Shown here: one piece after another, positions 42,994 to 51,642 of the stretch
Numbering within the stretch: the stretch's first letter is position 1
How the letters are laid out: each line of letters begins with the position of its first letter
Origin: Clostridia bacterium
Lineage (GTDB): Bacteria; Bacillota; Clostridia; Oscillospirales; Acutalibacteraceae
Length of the DNA: 56,668 bases
Assembly (NCBI GenBank): GCA_017631955.1
Contig: JAGBSJ010000013.1
Location: 1-56,668, forward strand
Direction: 5' to 3'
Position numbers and translations under genes: made by a program
The notes under the pieces: model-generated
What the model was told of the DNA's origin: nothing
Databases searched by the model: none
What the model saw: only the letters and a program-made list of their open reading frames with translations

Positions 42994-43533
42994 ATGGCAG
43001 ACCTTATATGTGCAAAATGCAAGCAACCTATAGAAGAATCAAATGCGGTTGAATGTCCATTCTGTTGGGAAGTTTATCATAAAGAATGTTGGGAAGATAC
43101 TGAAATCTGTGAAACCTGCAGAAAGTATAATCCTATTTATGAGATGGTGCAGAAACAAAAAGAAATCGAAATTCAGGATTCACAGAATGAAAAAACTGAA
43201 ACTGAGTATAATGAAATTGAGTCCCAAGAAGAAATAGCGGCAGAAATTAATGGAAAAGAAATGCCATCTTCGCTTGTTGCAAATTCAGTGCTTTTGGCGT
43301 CAATTGTGGCACTTGCATCAGGAATTGCAGGGGGAATTGCCTTTGCAATTTATATGATGTGGCCGTCAACAGGCAGAGATACTGCAGGTATAATCGGCGG
43401 TATTGCAATAGCGGGGTTAGGTTTTGCATTAATGCTTGCAATTAAGGGGTTTGCCGAACTTATAAATAACTCACAGAAAAATGCCTATTACTTATCAAAA
43501 TTAGTTGAAAAGCAGAAAGAAAAGGACGAATAA
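42994..43533 (+). CDS. RING-like zinc-finger membrane protein
   Basis: A 179-residue protein. Residues 5-42 show C-x2-C, C-x2-C-x4-H-x2-C and C-x2-C (CAKC ... CPFC ... YHKEC ... CETC), spaced like a prokaryotic RING/LIM-type zinc finger. A Glu/Gln-rich linker follows (50-85), then two hydrophobic helices (about 90-115 and 125-150) and a charged tail. Bacterial RING-like proteins of this form have no proven ubiquitin role and I do not suggest one. The ATG at 42994 is spaced properly from AAAGGTG; the one at 42988 is too close. One base separates it from murT. Confidence 0.65.
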   Translation: MADLICAKCKQPIEESNAVECPFCWEVYHKECWEDTEICETCRKYNPIYEMVQKQKEIEIQDSQNEKTETEYNEIESQEEIAAEINGKEMPSSLVANSVLLASIVALASGIAGGIAFAIYMMWPSTGRDTAGIIGGIAIAGLGFALMLAIKGFAELINNSQKNAYYLSKLVEKQKEKDE

Positions 43534-43534
43534 A

Positions 43535-44911
43535 ATGGGTAAATTAAGATTTTTAATTGCATTGATTGTAGGCAAGGTGTCAATATTCTTGCTTGATAAA
43601 ATCTTTAAGAGAGGTACAAATCTTCCGGGCGAAATTATGCTTAAAATCTGCCCGGATGCACTCGCTCGTTTTGCTATGCCTGAAACTACTGTGTGTGTAA
43701 CAGGAACAAACGGTAAAACAGGTACATCAAATTTGCTTACTCACATAATCCGTAATAGCGGAAAAACTGTTGTTAACAACTCAAAGGGCTCAAATATGGC
43801 GCCAGGTCTTGTAACTGCATTGGCGTCAGATTGTACATTAGGTGGCAAAGTGAAATCGGATGTGGCTGTTTTAGAGGTGGATGAGCGTTCATCACAGTTC
43901 ATCTATACAAAATTTGTGCCTGATTATATTCTTTGTACAAACCTTTTCCGCGACTCAATTATGCGAAATGGTCATAGCGGATTTATTTTCGATAAAATCA
44001 ACGACTATTTAGACGAAAAAACTACACTTGTTCTTAATGGTAACGATGGTATTTCAGGTCTTTTAGGTGAAGACAAATGTAATCGCGTATTTTTCTCTGT
44101 AAACAAAACAGAAAGAAGCACAGAAACTTGTGAAGACACAGTCTGCGATTTGATTGCATGTCCAAAATGCAATCAAAAACTCCAATATGAGTTTTTCCAT
44201 TACAATCATATCGGCGTGCCAAAATGCAATTCTTGCGGATTTTCTATGCCACAAAGCACATATTTTGCCAGTGATGTCGATTTTGAGAATGGCACATTTG
44301 TGTTTAACGGAGATAAAGGCGAACAACTTGTTTTACCATATCAAAAGGGCAATTTCTTCAATGTTTTCAACATTACAGGGGCTTGTGCTATCTGTCGTCT
44401 TATGGGGATTGACATTGACATAATCGCAAACAGCATTGAAGATTTGTCATCAAAAACAGGTCGATTCCAAGAAAACAAATTCGGCGGAGTTGAGGTTGTT
44501 TCAATGCTCTCAAAAAACCAGAATCCAATTTCTTGTTCACAGAGTTTAAAATACCTTGACAGTACTGAAAACGACAAAGATGTTGTGTTGCTTATTACTG
44601 ACAGTAACGACAAAGTCCACGGCCACGAAGATATCTCATGGATTTATGATACTGACTTCGCACCTTTAGAAAGTGATAAAATCAAGAATATTTACATTGG
44701 TGGCTCCCGTTGCTATGATGTGGCTCAGTGCCTTGAAATCAAAGGGCTTGATACTGAGAATTTCATTCTTTTTGAGAACTACGATGAACTTGCAAATGCG
44801 GTAAGTAATAATGCAAGTAGTGAAAGAAATATCGTAATTTATTTTGAACTTTATGCCACAAGTGTTGTTTCAAGAATTAAAAATGCATTGAAAGAAAAGG
44901 GGGAGAACTGA
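43535..44911 (+). CDS. murT: Lipid II isoglutaminyl synthase, MurT subunit
   Basis: A 458-residue Mur-ligase-family protein that activates the D-Glu carboxylate of lipid II for amidation with GatD. The P-loop is VTGTNGKTGTSNL (about 50-62). A four-Cys zinc ribbon (CPKC ... CNSC, about 208-235) is the insertion typical of MurT, and the C-terminal DUF1727 domain includes LLITDSNDKVHGHEDISWIYD with the catalytic Asp region. The start is the ATG after AAAAGGAC. gatD follows within two bases, as usual. Confidence 0.93.
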   Translation: MGKLRFLIALIVGKVSIFLLDKIFKRGTNLPGEIMLKICPDALARFAMPETTVCVTGTNGKTGTSNLLTHIIRNSGKTVVNNSKGSNMAPGLVTALASDCTLGGKVKSDVAVLEVDERSSQFIYTKFVPDYILCTNLFRDSIMRNGHSGFIFDKINDYLDEKTTLVLNGNDGISGLLGEDKCNRVFFSVNKTERSTETCEDTVCDLIACPKCNQKLQYEFFHYNHIGVPKCNSCGFSMPQSTYFASDVDFENGTFVFNGDKGEQLVLPYQKGNFFNVFNITGACAICRLMGIDIDIIANSIEDLSSKTGRFQENKFGGVEVVSMLSKNQNPISCSQSLKYLDSTENDKDVVLLITDSNDKVHGHEDISWIYDTDFAPLESDKIKNIYIGGSRCYDVAQCLEIKGLDTENFILFENYDELANAVSNNASSERNIVIYFELYATSVVSRIKNALKEKGEN

Positions 44912-44913
44912 TT

Positions 44914-45621
44914 ATGAAAAAAATTGTAATTGAAGTGCTTTACCCCGAATACAACAACCTTTACGGTGACCGCGGAAACGCAGAATATCTTAAAAAGAAA
45001 CTGACTTTGGCGGGTTATGATGTGGAAATAGTTGAAACTTCCCTTTTCGACGAGCCAAAATTCGCAAGTGAAAAGGTTGATATTTTACTTATTGGACCTT
45101 GTCAAGAAAAGCATCAACTTATAGAAATCGAAACTCTTAAAAAGTATCGTGAAGCAATTGATGCTCGCATTGAAAAAGGCGGAGTAATACTTGCAACTGG
45201 CAATGCTTTTGAGATTTTCGGCGATTATATTGAAGATGCTAAAGGCGAAAAACACGACTGTCTTAAATTCTTCCCATACTATGCAAAACAGTTTTCACGA
45301 CTTCGTTATAATGATTGTAGCGTAGGCGAGTTTGATGGTATGCAAATTACTGGCTTTAAGAATCTTTTAAGCCATTCTTACGGTGAAAACCCTTGCCCAT
45401 TTTTAACAATGAAGACAGGTGCGGGTATGAATAAAGAAACCAGAATAGAGGGCGTTCATAAAAACAACCTTTTTGCAACATATCACACGGGACCAATTCT
45501 CCTACTTAACCCACAATTTACAGATTATTTAATTAAACTTGTAGATAGTGAGTATGTAGGAGTAGAACTTAAATATGAAACACAAGCATACGAAAATCGT
45601 ATAAAAGAGTTGGCGAAATAA
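44914..45621 (+). CDS. GatD-like amidotransferase subunit lacking the nucleophile Cys
   Basis: A 235-residue class-I glutamine-amidotransferase-like protein, partner of MurT by position. The N terminus VLYPEYNNLYGDRGN matches GatD/CobQ-type starts. Where GatD has A-x-CGGYQ-x-LG, this protein reads LATGNAFEIFG, with Gly in place of the catalytic Cys. The GTYLHGP region is ATYHTGP, so the His is displaced. Glutaminase activity is therefore doubtful; it may use free ammonia, take nitrogen from another protein, or be structural. It has the ribosome site GGGGGAG and is followed by a terminator. Confidence 0.8.
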   Translation: MKKIVIEVLYPEYNNLYGDRGNAEYLKKKLTLAGYDVEIVETSLFDEPKFASEKVDILLIGPCQEKHQLIEIETLKKYREAIDARIEKGGVILATGNAFEIFGDYIEDAKGEKHDCLKFFPYYAKQFSRLRYNDCSVGEFDGMQITGFKNLLSHSYGENPCPFLTMKTGAGMNKETRIEGVHKNNLFATYHTGPILLLNPQFTDYLIKLVDSEYVGVELKYETQAYENRIKELAK

Positions 45622-45630
45622 CAATAAATA

Positions 45631-45661
45631 TAAGGTGGGGGCTTGCTCCCACCATTTTTTA
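45631..45661 (+). terminator. Intrinsic terminator after the gatD-like gene
   Basis: AAGGTGGG, GGCTTGC, TCCCACC and TTTTTT. Confidence 0.88.
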
Positions 45662-45699
45662 TGTTTTAAATACAAAATATATAAAAAATCTCATGAAAT

Positions 45700-45745
45700 A
45701 CACAAGATATTGTAATTTTTATATTGTAATATCTTGTGTTTTTTG
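45700..45745 (+). terminator. Second terminator/palindrome overlapping the rlmB promoter
   Basis: ACACAAGATATT (45700-45711) and AATATCTTGTGT (45728-45739) form a perfect 12-pair stem followed by TTTTTG. The -35 box of the rlmB promoter overlaps the 3' arm. It is either a backup terminator or an operator-type palindrome. Confidence 0.7.
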
Positions 45746-45752
45746 TTATAAT
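45724..45752 (+). promoter_or_regulatory. Promoter for rlmB
   Basis: TTGTAA and a perfect TATAAT with 17 bases between, 48 bases before the ATG. Confidence 0.6.
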
Positions 45753-45800
45753 AAATTATTAAAAATATTATGTGTAACTATGCCCGAACGGAGTAGGAAA

Positions 45801-46562
45801 ATGGACAATAAAATTGATAAATTTCAAGAAGAAAGACAAAAGGATTTAATAATCGGCAGAAACGCCGTAACCGAACTTATCAAGTCAGGTCGTGAGATTG
45901 ATACTCTCTTTGTTCTACGCGGAGAAAAGAACGGCTCGGTTGGCAAAATCATTGGTCAATGTCGTGATAAAGGTGCAGTAATAAAAGAAGTTGACAAGAA
46001 AAAACTTGATTTTATGTGTGGCCATGCTAACCATCAGGGGGTTGTGGCAATCTGTGCCGCTCACGATTACTCAACTGTTGAAGAAATTTTAGCAGTTGCC
46101 GAAGAGCGTGGCGAAGCACCATTCATCGTGGTTTGCGACGGTATTGAAGACCCACACAATTTAGGTGCAATAATCCGTACTGCCGAGGCGGCGGGTGTGC
46201 ACGGAATTATCATTCCAAAACGAAGAAGTGCATCACTTAACTACACAGTAGGTAAAACAAGTGCAGGCGCTCTTGAATATATGAAAGTTGCCCGCGTTTC
46301 AAATCTTGCATCAACTCTTGATGAGTTAAAAGAAAAGGGCTTGTGGGTATATGGTGCCGATATGGACGGCGAAGATGTGAGAAAAGTTAACCTTGACGGT
46401 GCGGCGGTGCTTGTAATCGGTTCAGAGGGTGACGGTATGAGCAGAATAATCCGTGAAAAGTGCGATTTTATTGTGTCTCTTAAAATGAAAGGGCAAATCA
46501 ACTCACTCAACGCATCAGTAGCAGGTGGAATACTGATGTATGAGTTTGCTAACCAACGCTAA
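45801..46562 (+). CDS. rlmB: 23S rRNA (guanosine-2'-O-)-methyltransferase, TrmH/RlmB family
   Basis: A 253-residue SPOUT methyltransferase using SAM. The N-terminal substrate-binding domain (IIGRNAVTELIKSGREID) precedes the knot domain with motif 1 DGIEDPHNLGAIIRTAEAAG, motif 2 VLVIGSEGDGMSR and motif 3 IVSLKMKGQINSLNASVAGGI. The frame is open to 45693 but GGAGTAGG lies just before the ATG used here, and the promoter lies within the longer version. It could also modify tRNA; family and position favour rRNA. Confidence 0.92.
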   Translation: MDNKIDKFQEERQKDLIIGRNAVTELIKSGREIDTLFVLRGEKNGSVGKIIGQCRDKGAVIKEVDKKKLDFMCGHANHQGVVAICAAHDYSTVEEILAVAEERGEAPFIVVCDGIEDPHNLGAIIRTAEAAGVHGIIIPKRRSASLNYTVGKTSAGALEYMKVARVSNLASTLDELKEKGLWVYGADMDGEDVRKVNLDGAAVLVIGSEGDGMSRIIREKCDFIVSLKMKGQINSLNASVAGGILMYEFANQR

Positions 46563-46597
46563 AATATTAACTATAATAATTTTCGGGGGAATTTATT

Positions 46598-49324
46598 ATG
46601 GCAGAAAGAATACCTGATTCATTGATTGATGAAATTCTTGCGTCAGCAAAGAATTATATCAATGAAGAAACTTATGTGGATTATTCCGCAGAGAAAATTG
46701 ACTCTCTTATAGCAGAGATTTCAGAAGACAAAAAAGAAACAGCTACAACTGAAAAAACAGTTGTAATGCCTGTGTTTAAGAAAGAGAAGAAAGAATTCTC
46801 ACTCAATATGAACGCGGTATCACTTGCAGAAGAGTCAGATGAAGATGTGAAAATTGCACCTGAAAAAACAGGTAATGTAGGTGTGCTTGTAACTGATGAC
46901 GGACAAATAGGTCTTATGTCAGACGGCGTTGAAATTAGCAACGAAACTGACGAAGAAGTGCATGAAGAAATACCGGAAAAAGAAGAACTTAAATCTGTAA
47001 GCGGTCAGATTTCAATAGAAAAAACAAGAATGTTCAACGAAGTAGAAATTCGTGGGGCATATAATCCTAACATCTCTCATAATTTAGGAAATAAGGTTAC
47101 TCGTACAACAACAGGTGAGGCACAACCTTTGTCAACTCCTGTTATGGCAGATGAAAAATACAGAAATCACTTTATGAACAAACCGGTGCAGAATATTGAA
47201 AAAACTCAAGAGCACCGTAAACTCGTTGAATCTTTACCACAGAAAACCATTGAAACCCCCGGCGTTGTTGTAAAGAAAAACAGAGAAATAACAAGCAATA
47301 CTGACGGTATTGAGCCAATGCCGACTATTGTTCCTGCCGAGTACGAATTAGAACAAGAAAAAACACGACTTGATTTGCCTCAAGCAGAGAAAGCACCTGA
47401 TAACCAGATGATGTTTGAGGGCTTTAATGAAGATGATGAGCCAGTTGTAATTCAAAGTGAAGAACAGGCAGAAGAAGAACTTCGTAAAACAAGAAAAGAA
47501 AAAGTTGAGCAGTTTATGGCGGGCGAAGTTCTTTTTAAGCAAGAAGTTGCTGAAGAAACCCCTAAAAAACGCTTTGACCGTCAGAAAAATCATATTGCTC
47601 ACGAGTATTTAGGGCCAAAAGAAAAAGCCCATGTTGAAGAAGATTTAGAAAAAGAAAAGCATTCACTTACAGTAAAAACTGTTGTGCTTTCAATAATCTG
47701 CTTTGTAATGAGCGTGCTCGCAGCGGTAGCAGGTGCCGAAAATGGCAACTTTGAAATTTATGGCAATAACGAATTTGTATATGTTGCAATTCAGTTAATT
47801 TTACTCTTTGTTGCAATCTTTATGAATTTCTCGAGCTTTACAAATGCAATAAAAAATCTTAAATGCAAAATTGTTGATATGGATACAGTAATTGCGTTGT
47901 CTTCAGTTGCCGCAGTTCTACAGACAGTTATTGCATTTGCATTTACAGATAATGTTGAGTCAACAGCCCGACTTTTAGCGGGTGCGGCGGTTATTCCTAT
48001 GATTATGAAAACCGCAGGTGAACTTGTTCGTTGTAAGAACGATATTGAAAATTTCACTATTGTGGCCGACGAAGAGCATGAGTGCTTCTGTGTTCAGAAC
48101 ATTGAAAATGAAGATGTTGCAAATGAAATTGCCCGCGGACTCATGCTTGGTGACCCTGATATAAAATACTCTGCAAAAACAGATTTCCCTGCAAACTTTG
48201 TACGTCTTTCACGCTCTGCAGAAATCACAGGTCCGCTTTTCAAAATGGTAATCCCTGTGGTTGGCGCGTTAGCGTTGCTTATTGGTATTATTTACGGATT
48301 TGTTGAGAAAAACATATTCTCAGGTATCAGTACATTTGCGGGAATAATTCTTATGGGACTTCCCGTTGCTGCAACTCTTTTATCTGCAGTAAATTTAAGT
48401 GCGGCAAACAAAAAACTCAATGTTGAAGGCACAGTAATTAACGGTTACAGTGCGGTTGAAGATGCAGTTAATTCAAATGGTGTTATGATTGACGCTTGTG
48501 ATGCTTTTGTAAGTGGCGGTTGTAACATTGAGGGCATGAAACTTTACCATAAAATGCGAATTGACGAAGCAATCCTTTATACCGCATCAGTTATTATCGA
48601 GTCAGGCGGAGTGCTTTCTGATGTTTTCGAAAATGTTATTATCGGCAAAAAAGAATTGCTTTTCCCTGTCGAATCGTTGGCTTATGAAGAAAAACTTGGT
48701 TGTTCTTGCTGGATTCACAACCACAGAGTGCTTGTAGGTAACCGTGAACTTTTAGTTCATCACAATGTTGAAACTCCCGACAAAGATTTAGAAGAAAAAT
48801 ATAAATCAAATGGCAAAAATGTAATTTACCTTGCTATTGAGGGTAAAATAGCTGCAATGTTCGTTGTAGTTTATAAGGCAAACGAAGAAACCGCAAGATA
48901 TATGCGTGAACTTGAAAAAGACGGTCTTACAATTTTCTTCAGAACATCTGATGCTAACATTACAGAAAGTTTTATTGAAAGGGAATTTGGACTTCCGTCA
49001 AATGTTGTTAAAATTATTAACCCTGTTGCGGGCGAAATGTTCAATAAAGTTAAAAATGGAGAAAAAGAAGAAACGGATGCTAAAATCATTCATGATGGTA
49101 CTGTCCGAACAATGCTTTCTGCACTTCACAGTGCATTCCAGATTAGTTCTTATGTTACCGCATCAAGAATAGTTCAGTTTGTTGCAGCAGCAATTGGTGT
49201 GTTTATGGTAACATTCCTTGCATTCCTTTCAGGACTTGCACAGATTGGCGTATGGCAGATAATTGTATATCACGCTATCTGGACTGCAATACTCGCAATT
49301 TTACCACATTTCAGAAAAATATAA
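46598..49324 (+). CDS. Degenerate P-type-ATPase-like membrane protein with long disordered N tail
   Basis: A 908-residue protein. Residues 1-360 are acidic, low-complexity and probably disordered, with three EKT-hydrophobic repeats (EKTVVMP, EKTRMF, EKTRLDLP). Then come membrane helices near 360-480 and 545-605, a cytoplasmic domain and two helices at 845-905. The segment GLPVAATLLSAVNLSAANKKLNVEGTVINGYSAVEDA aligns by eye with M4 and the start of the P domain of P1B pumps, but CPC is LPV and DKTGTLT is replaced by IDACDAFVSGG. VLVGNRELLVHH is like the nucleotide domain, TGD is TSD, and GDGxND is absent. It is thus a pseudo-ATPase candidate. The actuator domain seems lost too. GGGGGAA precedes the ATG; mgtC follows closely. 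Confidence 0.7.
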   Translation: MAERIPDSLIDEILASAKNYINEETYVDYSAEKIDSLIAEISEDKKETATTEKTVVMPVFKKEKKEFSLNMNAVSLAEESDEDVKIAPEKTGNVGVLVTDDGQIGLMSDGVEISNETDEEVHEEIPEKEELKSVSGQISIEKTRMFNEVEIRGAYNPNISHNLGNKVTRTTTGEAQPLSTPVMADEKYRNHFMNKPVQNIEKTQEHRKLVESLPQKTIETPGVVVKKNREITSNTDGIEPMPTIVPAEYELEQEKTRLDLPQAEKAPDNQMMFEGFNEDDEPVVIQSEEQAEEELRKTRKEKVEQFMAGEVLFKQEVAEETPKKRFDRQKNHIAHEYLGPKEKAHVEEDLEKEKHSLTVKTVVLSIICFVMSVLAAVAGAENGNFEIYGNNEFVYVAIQLILLFVAIFMNFSSFTNAIKNLKCKIVDMDTVIALSSVAAVLQTVIAFAFTDNVESTARLLAGAAVIPMIMKTAGELVRCKNDIENFTIVADEEHECFCVQNIENEDVANEIARGLMLGDPDIKYSAKTDFPANFVRLSRSAEITGPLFKMVIPVVGALALLIGIIYGFVEKNIFSGISTFAGIILMGLPVAATLLSAVNLSAANKKLNVEGTVINGYSAVEDAVNSNGVMIDACDAFVSGGCNIEGMKLYHKMRIDEAILYTASVIIESGGVLSDVFENVIIGKKELLFPVESLAYEEKLGCSCWIHNHRVLVGNRELLVHHNVETPDKDLEEKYKSNGKNVIYLAIEGKIAAMFVVVYKANEETARYMRELEKDGLTIFFRTSDANITESFIEREFGLPSNVVKIINPVAGEMFNKVKNGEKEETDAKIIHDGTVRTMLSALHSAFQISSYVTASRIVQFVAAAIGVFMVTFLAFLSGLAQIGVWQIIVYHAIWTAILAILPHFRKI

Positions 49325-49342
49325 ATTTAGGAGATGAGTCAG

Positions 49343-50077
49343 TTGACAGAATTTTTAGAAACTGTAAAAAATGCGGCTTTATGGGTATGGGATTTTGACC
49401 AAGTGCGATTTTTTGTTGATGCTTTGGTGAAAATCGGCTTTGCTGCACTTCTTAGCGGTATTATCGGTTACGAGCGTGAACACTCACACCGTCCCGCTGG
49501 TTTCAGAACACATATTCTTGTGTCAGTTGGCTCGGCTCTTGTTATGCTTACCTCTGTGTATATTGCAAAAGAGGAAGGACTCACAGCGGATGTGACACGA
49601 ATGAGCGCACAAGTACTTAGCGGTATCGGTTTCTTGGGTGCAGGTACAATTCTTCGTGAGGGATTCTCAGTTAAAGGTCTTACAACTGCCGCATCACTCT
49701 GGGCAGTTTCTTGTATTGGCATTGCGGTGGGCTCGGGATTTTACGCGGGTGCATTCGTTGCAACATTTGTAATTTATCTTACACTTAACTCTCTTAAAAG
49801 AATTATTGTTCACGGCTCCGCAGGTAAACTTCTTTTTATTGAGATTGTAGATGTTGGTACACAGATTCCTCTCATTACAAAGACAATCAAACAGTGTGGC
49901 GGTACAATTCATTCAATGGAAGTTGTTTATACAGAAACAAAAGATTTGAAATTCAAGCGTCGTAAAGATACTTCAGTAATCAAAGTGCTTGTATTCCCTA
50001 AAAATGACGATGCTTTAGCACTTATGCTTACAACTGTTCGTAGTATGGAAGATGTAGAAGATGTGTATGTTGACTGA
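49343..50077 (+). CDS. MgtC/SapB family membrane protein
   Basis: About 244 residues. The N-terminal part has four to five helices with the family signature GIIGYEREHSHRPAGFRTHILVSVGSAL and RMSAQVLSGIGFLGAGTILREG. The C-terminal 80 residues form a small ACT-like cytoplasmic domain. MgtC proteins are linked to Mg2+ limitation, F-ATPase inhibition and virulence. TTG is chosen as start, nine bases after TTAGGAG; the ATG at 49334 touches the ribosome site. In Salmonella, mgtC is co-transcribed with the P-type pump mgtB; here a pump-like pseudoenzyme takes that place. Confidence 0.88.
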   Translation: MTEFLETVKNAALWVWDFDQVRFFVDALVKIGFAALLSGIIGYEREHSHRPAGFRTHILVSVGSALVMLTSVYIAKEEGLTADVTRMSAQVLSGIGFLGAGTILREGFSVKGLTTAASLWAVSCIGIAVGSGFYAGAFVATFVIYLTLNSLKRIIVHGSAGKLLFIEIVDVGTQIPLITKTIKQCGGTIHSMEVVYTETKDLKFKRRKDTSVIKVLVFPKNDDALALMLTTVRSMEDVEDVYVD

Positions 50078-50816
50078 TAGTATTTCTCTTTTAGAAAATG
50101 AACATATTGAGGATTTGGGCGAGGGTGTAGGCGTTGTTGTGTCAAAGCAACACACATTCGGTACAGATGCTATGCTTTTAGCAGATTTTGCAAATCCAAA
50201 ATTCAGTGATAACGCTTGCGATTTTGGTACAGGTTGCGGTATTATTCCGTTTCTTTGGCTTCGCGATGGCAAATGCAAAAGCATTTCTGCCGTTGAAATT
50301 CAAGAAAATGCCTGTAATCAGGTTGAGCGCTCAATTATTATCAACAAAACTGAAAAAATTAAAATTTATAACAGAGATTTGAAAGATATAGGGGATTTTG
50401 CGGCTGGTAGTTTTGATGTTGTTACAATGAATCCCCCCTACAAAATCGAAAATGGCGGAATCAAGAATGAGGACGAGAGTTCTACTATTGCCCGTCACGA
50501 AACATTCTGCAATATGGAAGATATTGCAAAAAGTGCATCACGGCTTTTAAGGTTTGGCGGAAAGTTTTGTATCTGCCACCGCCCTGAAAGAGTGTTTGAC
50601 GCTATGACAGCTATGCGTAACAACGGCATTGAGCCGAAACGACTTCGCTTTGTGTCTAAAAAAGGTGACACTCAACCATGGCTTGTGCTTATTGAAGGTA
50701 AACGCGGTGCGAAAAATGGATTAAAAGTTGAAGCACCACTTGTTGCATATAACAATGATGGAAGTCTGAGCGAAGAAATGCTCAGTATAACTGAAAAATA
50801 CAGAAAGGAGAATTAA
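50061..50816 (+). CDS. tRNA1(Val) A37 N6-methyltransferase-like (TrmN6 family)
   Basis: A 251-residue SAM-dependent methyltransferase. EDLGEGVGVVVSKQHTFGTDAMLLADF is the family start, DFGTGCGIIPF the SAM loop (about 53-63), and VTMNPPYK the catalytic NPPY motif (about 123-130) for adenine N6. The start overlaps mgtC by 17 bases; two ATGs at 50061 and 50067 are possible. It is next to rsmI, a common pairing in Firmicutes. Confidence 0.88.
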   Translation: MCMLTDSISLLENEHIEDLGEGVGVVVSKQHTFGTDAMLLADFANPKFSDNACDFGTGCGIIPFLWLRDGKCKSISAVEIQENACNQVERSIIINKTEKIKIYNRDLKDIGDFAAGSFDVVTMNPPYKIENGGIKNEDESSTIARHETFCNMEDIAKSASRLLRFGGKFCICHRPERVFDAMTAMRNNGIEPKRLRFVSKKGDTQPWLVLIEGKRGAKNGLKVEAPLVAYNNDGSLSEEMLSITEKYRKEN

Positions 50817-50817
50817 A

Positions 50818-51642
50818 ATGTCAGGTAAACTTTATGTAGTAGGCACACCAATAGGTAACCTTTCAGATTTTTCTCCAAGAGCAAAAGAAACTTTGGCTTC
50901 TGTTGATTTTATAGCGGCAGAAGATACAAGAGTAACACAGAAATTACTTAACTTTTTTGATATAAAAAAGCCCCTTGTAAGTTATTATGAGCATAACCGA
51001 CGCGAGCGTGGCGAAATGATTATTTCAAGAATTATGGGTGGCGAGGTTTGTGCCATTGTAACAGATGCGGGTATGCCTTGCATCTCTGACCCGGGACAAG
51101 ACCTTGTGTATTTGTGCCATCAGAATAATATTCCTGTTGAGTCAGTGCCGGGACCAACTGCATTTGCAACCGCACTTGCAATAAGTGGAATGGAAAGTGG
51201 CAGATTTACTTTCGAGGGCTTTTTAAGTACAAATAAACCAAGCCGAAAAGAGCATTTGGAAGAACTTAAGAACGAAACCCGCACAATGATTTTCTACGAA
51301 GCACCTCACAAACTTAAAGCAACCCTTAAAGATATGTATTCATATTTCGGTGACCGTCAGATTGCCATCGTGAAAGAGCTTACAAAAATTCACGAATCAG
51401 TAATGCGGACAACCCTTAAAGGTGCAATAGATTATTTCGAAGTTGAAAATCCAAGAGGGGAATATGTACTTATTCTTGCGGGGGCAGAAAAGGCAAAAGA
51501 AAAACAGCCCGTTACATTAGAACAGGCCGTTATGATAGCAAAAGATTTAGTTAATAAAGGTGTCAGCGTAAATGAGGCGTCAAAAACTGTTGCCGCCGAC
51601 ACAGGTATCAAAAAGAGCTTAATCTATAAAGAATTACTTTGA
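50818..51642 (+). CDS. rsmI: 16S rRNA C1402 2'-O-methyltransferase
   Basis: A 274-residue tetrapyrrole-methylase-fold enzyme. LYVVGTPIGNLSDFSPRAKETL, AAEDTRVTQKLL, IVTDAGMPCISDPG and VESVPGPTAFATALAISG are all diagnostic. AAGGAGA precedes the ATG, one base after the previous stop. Its last nine bases overlap the end of the convergent XRE gene and no terminator is seen. Confidence 0.96.
   Translation: MSGKLYVVGTPIGNLSDFSPRAKETLASVDFIAAEDTRVTQKLLNFFDIKKPLVSYYEHNRRERGEMIISRIMGGEVCAIVTDAGMPCISDPGQDLVYLCHQNNIPVESVPGPTAFATALAISGMESGRFTFEGFLSTNKPSRKEHLEELKNETRTMIFYEAPHKLKATLKDMYSYFGDRQIAIVKELTKIHESVMRTTLKGAIDYFEVENPRGEYVLILAGAEKAKEKQPVTLEQAVMIAKDLVNKGVSVNEASKTVAADTGIKKSLIYKELL

Noticed and set aside
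42994-43533. Bacterial ubiquitin-like system based on the RING-like finger
   Set aside because: No E1, E2 or ubiquitin-like protein is nearby; neighbours are cell-wall genes.
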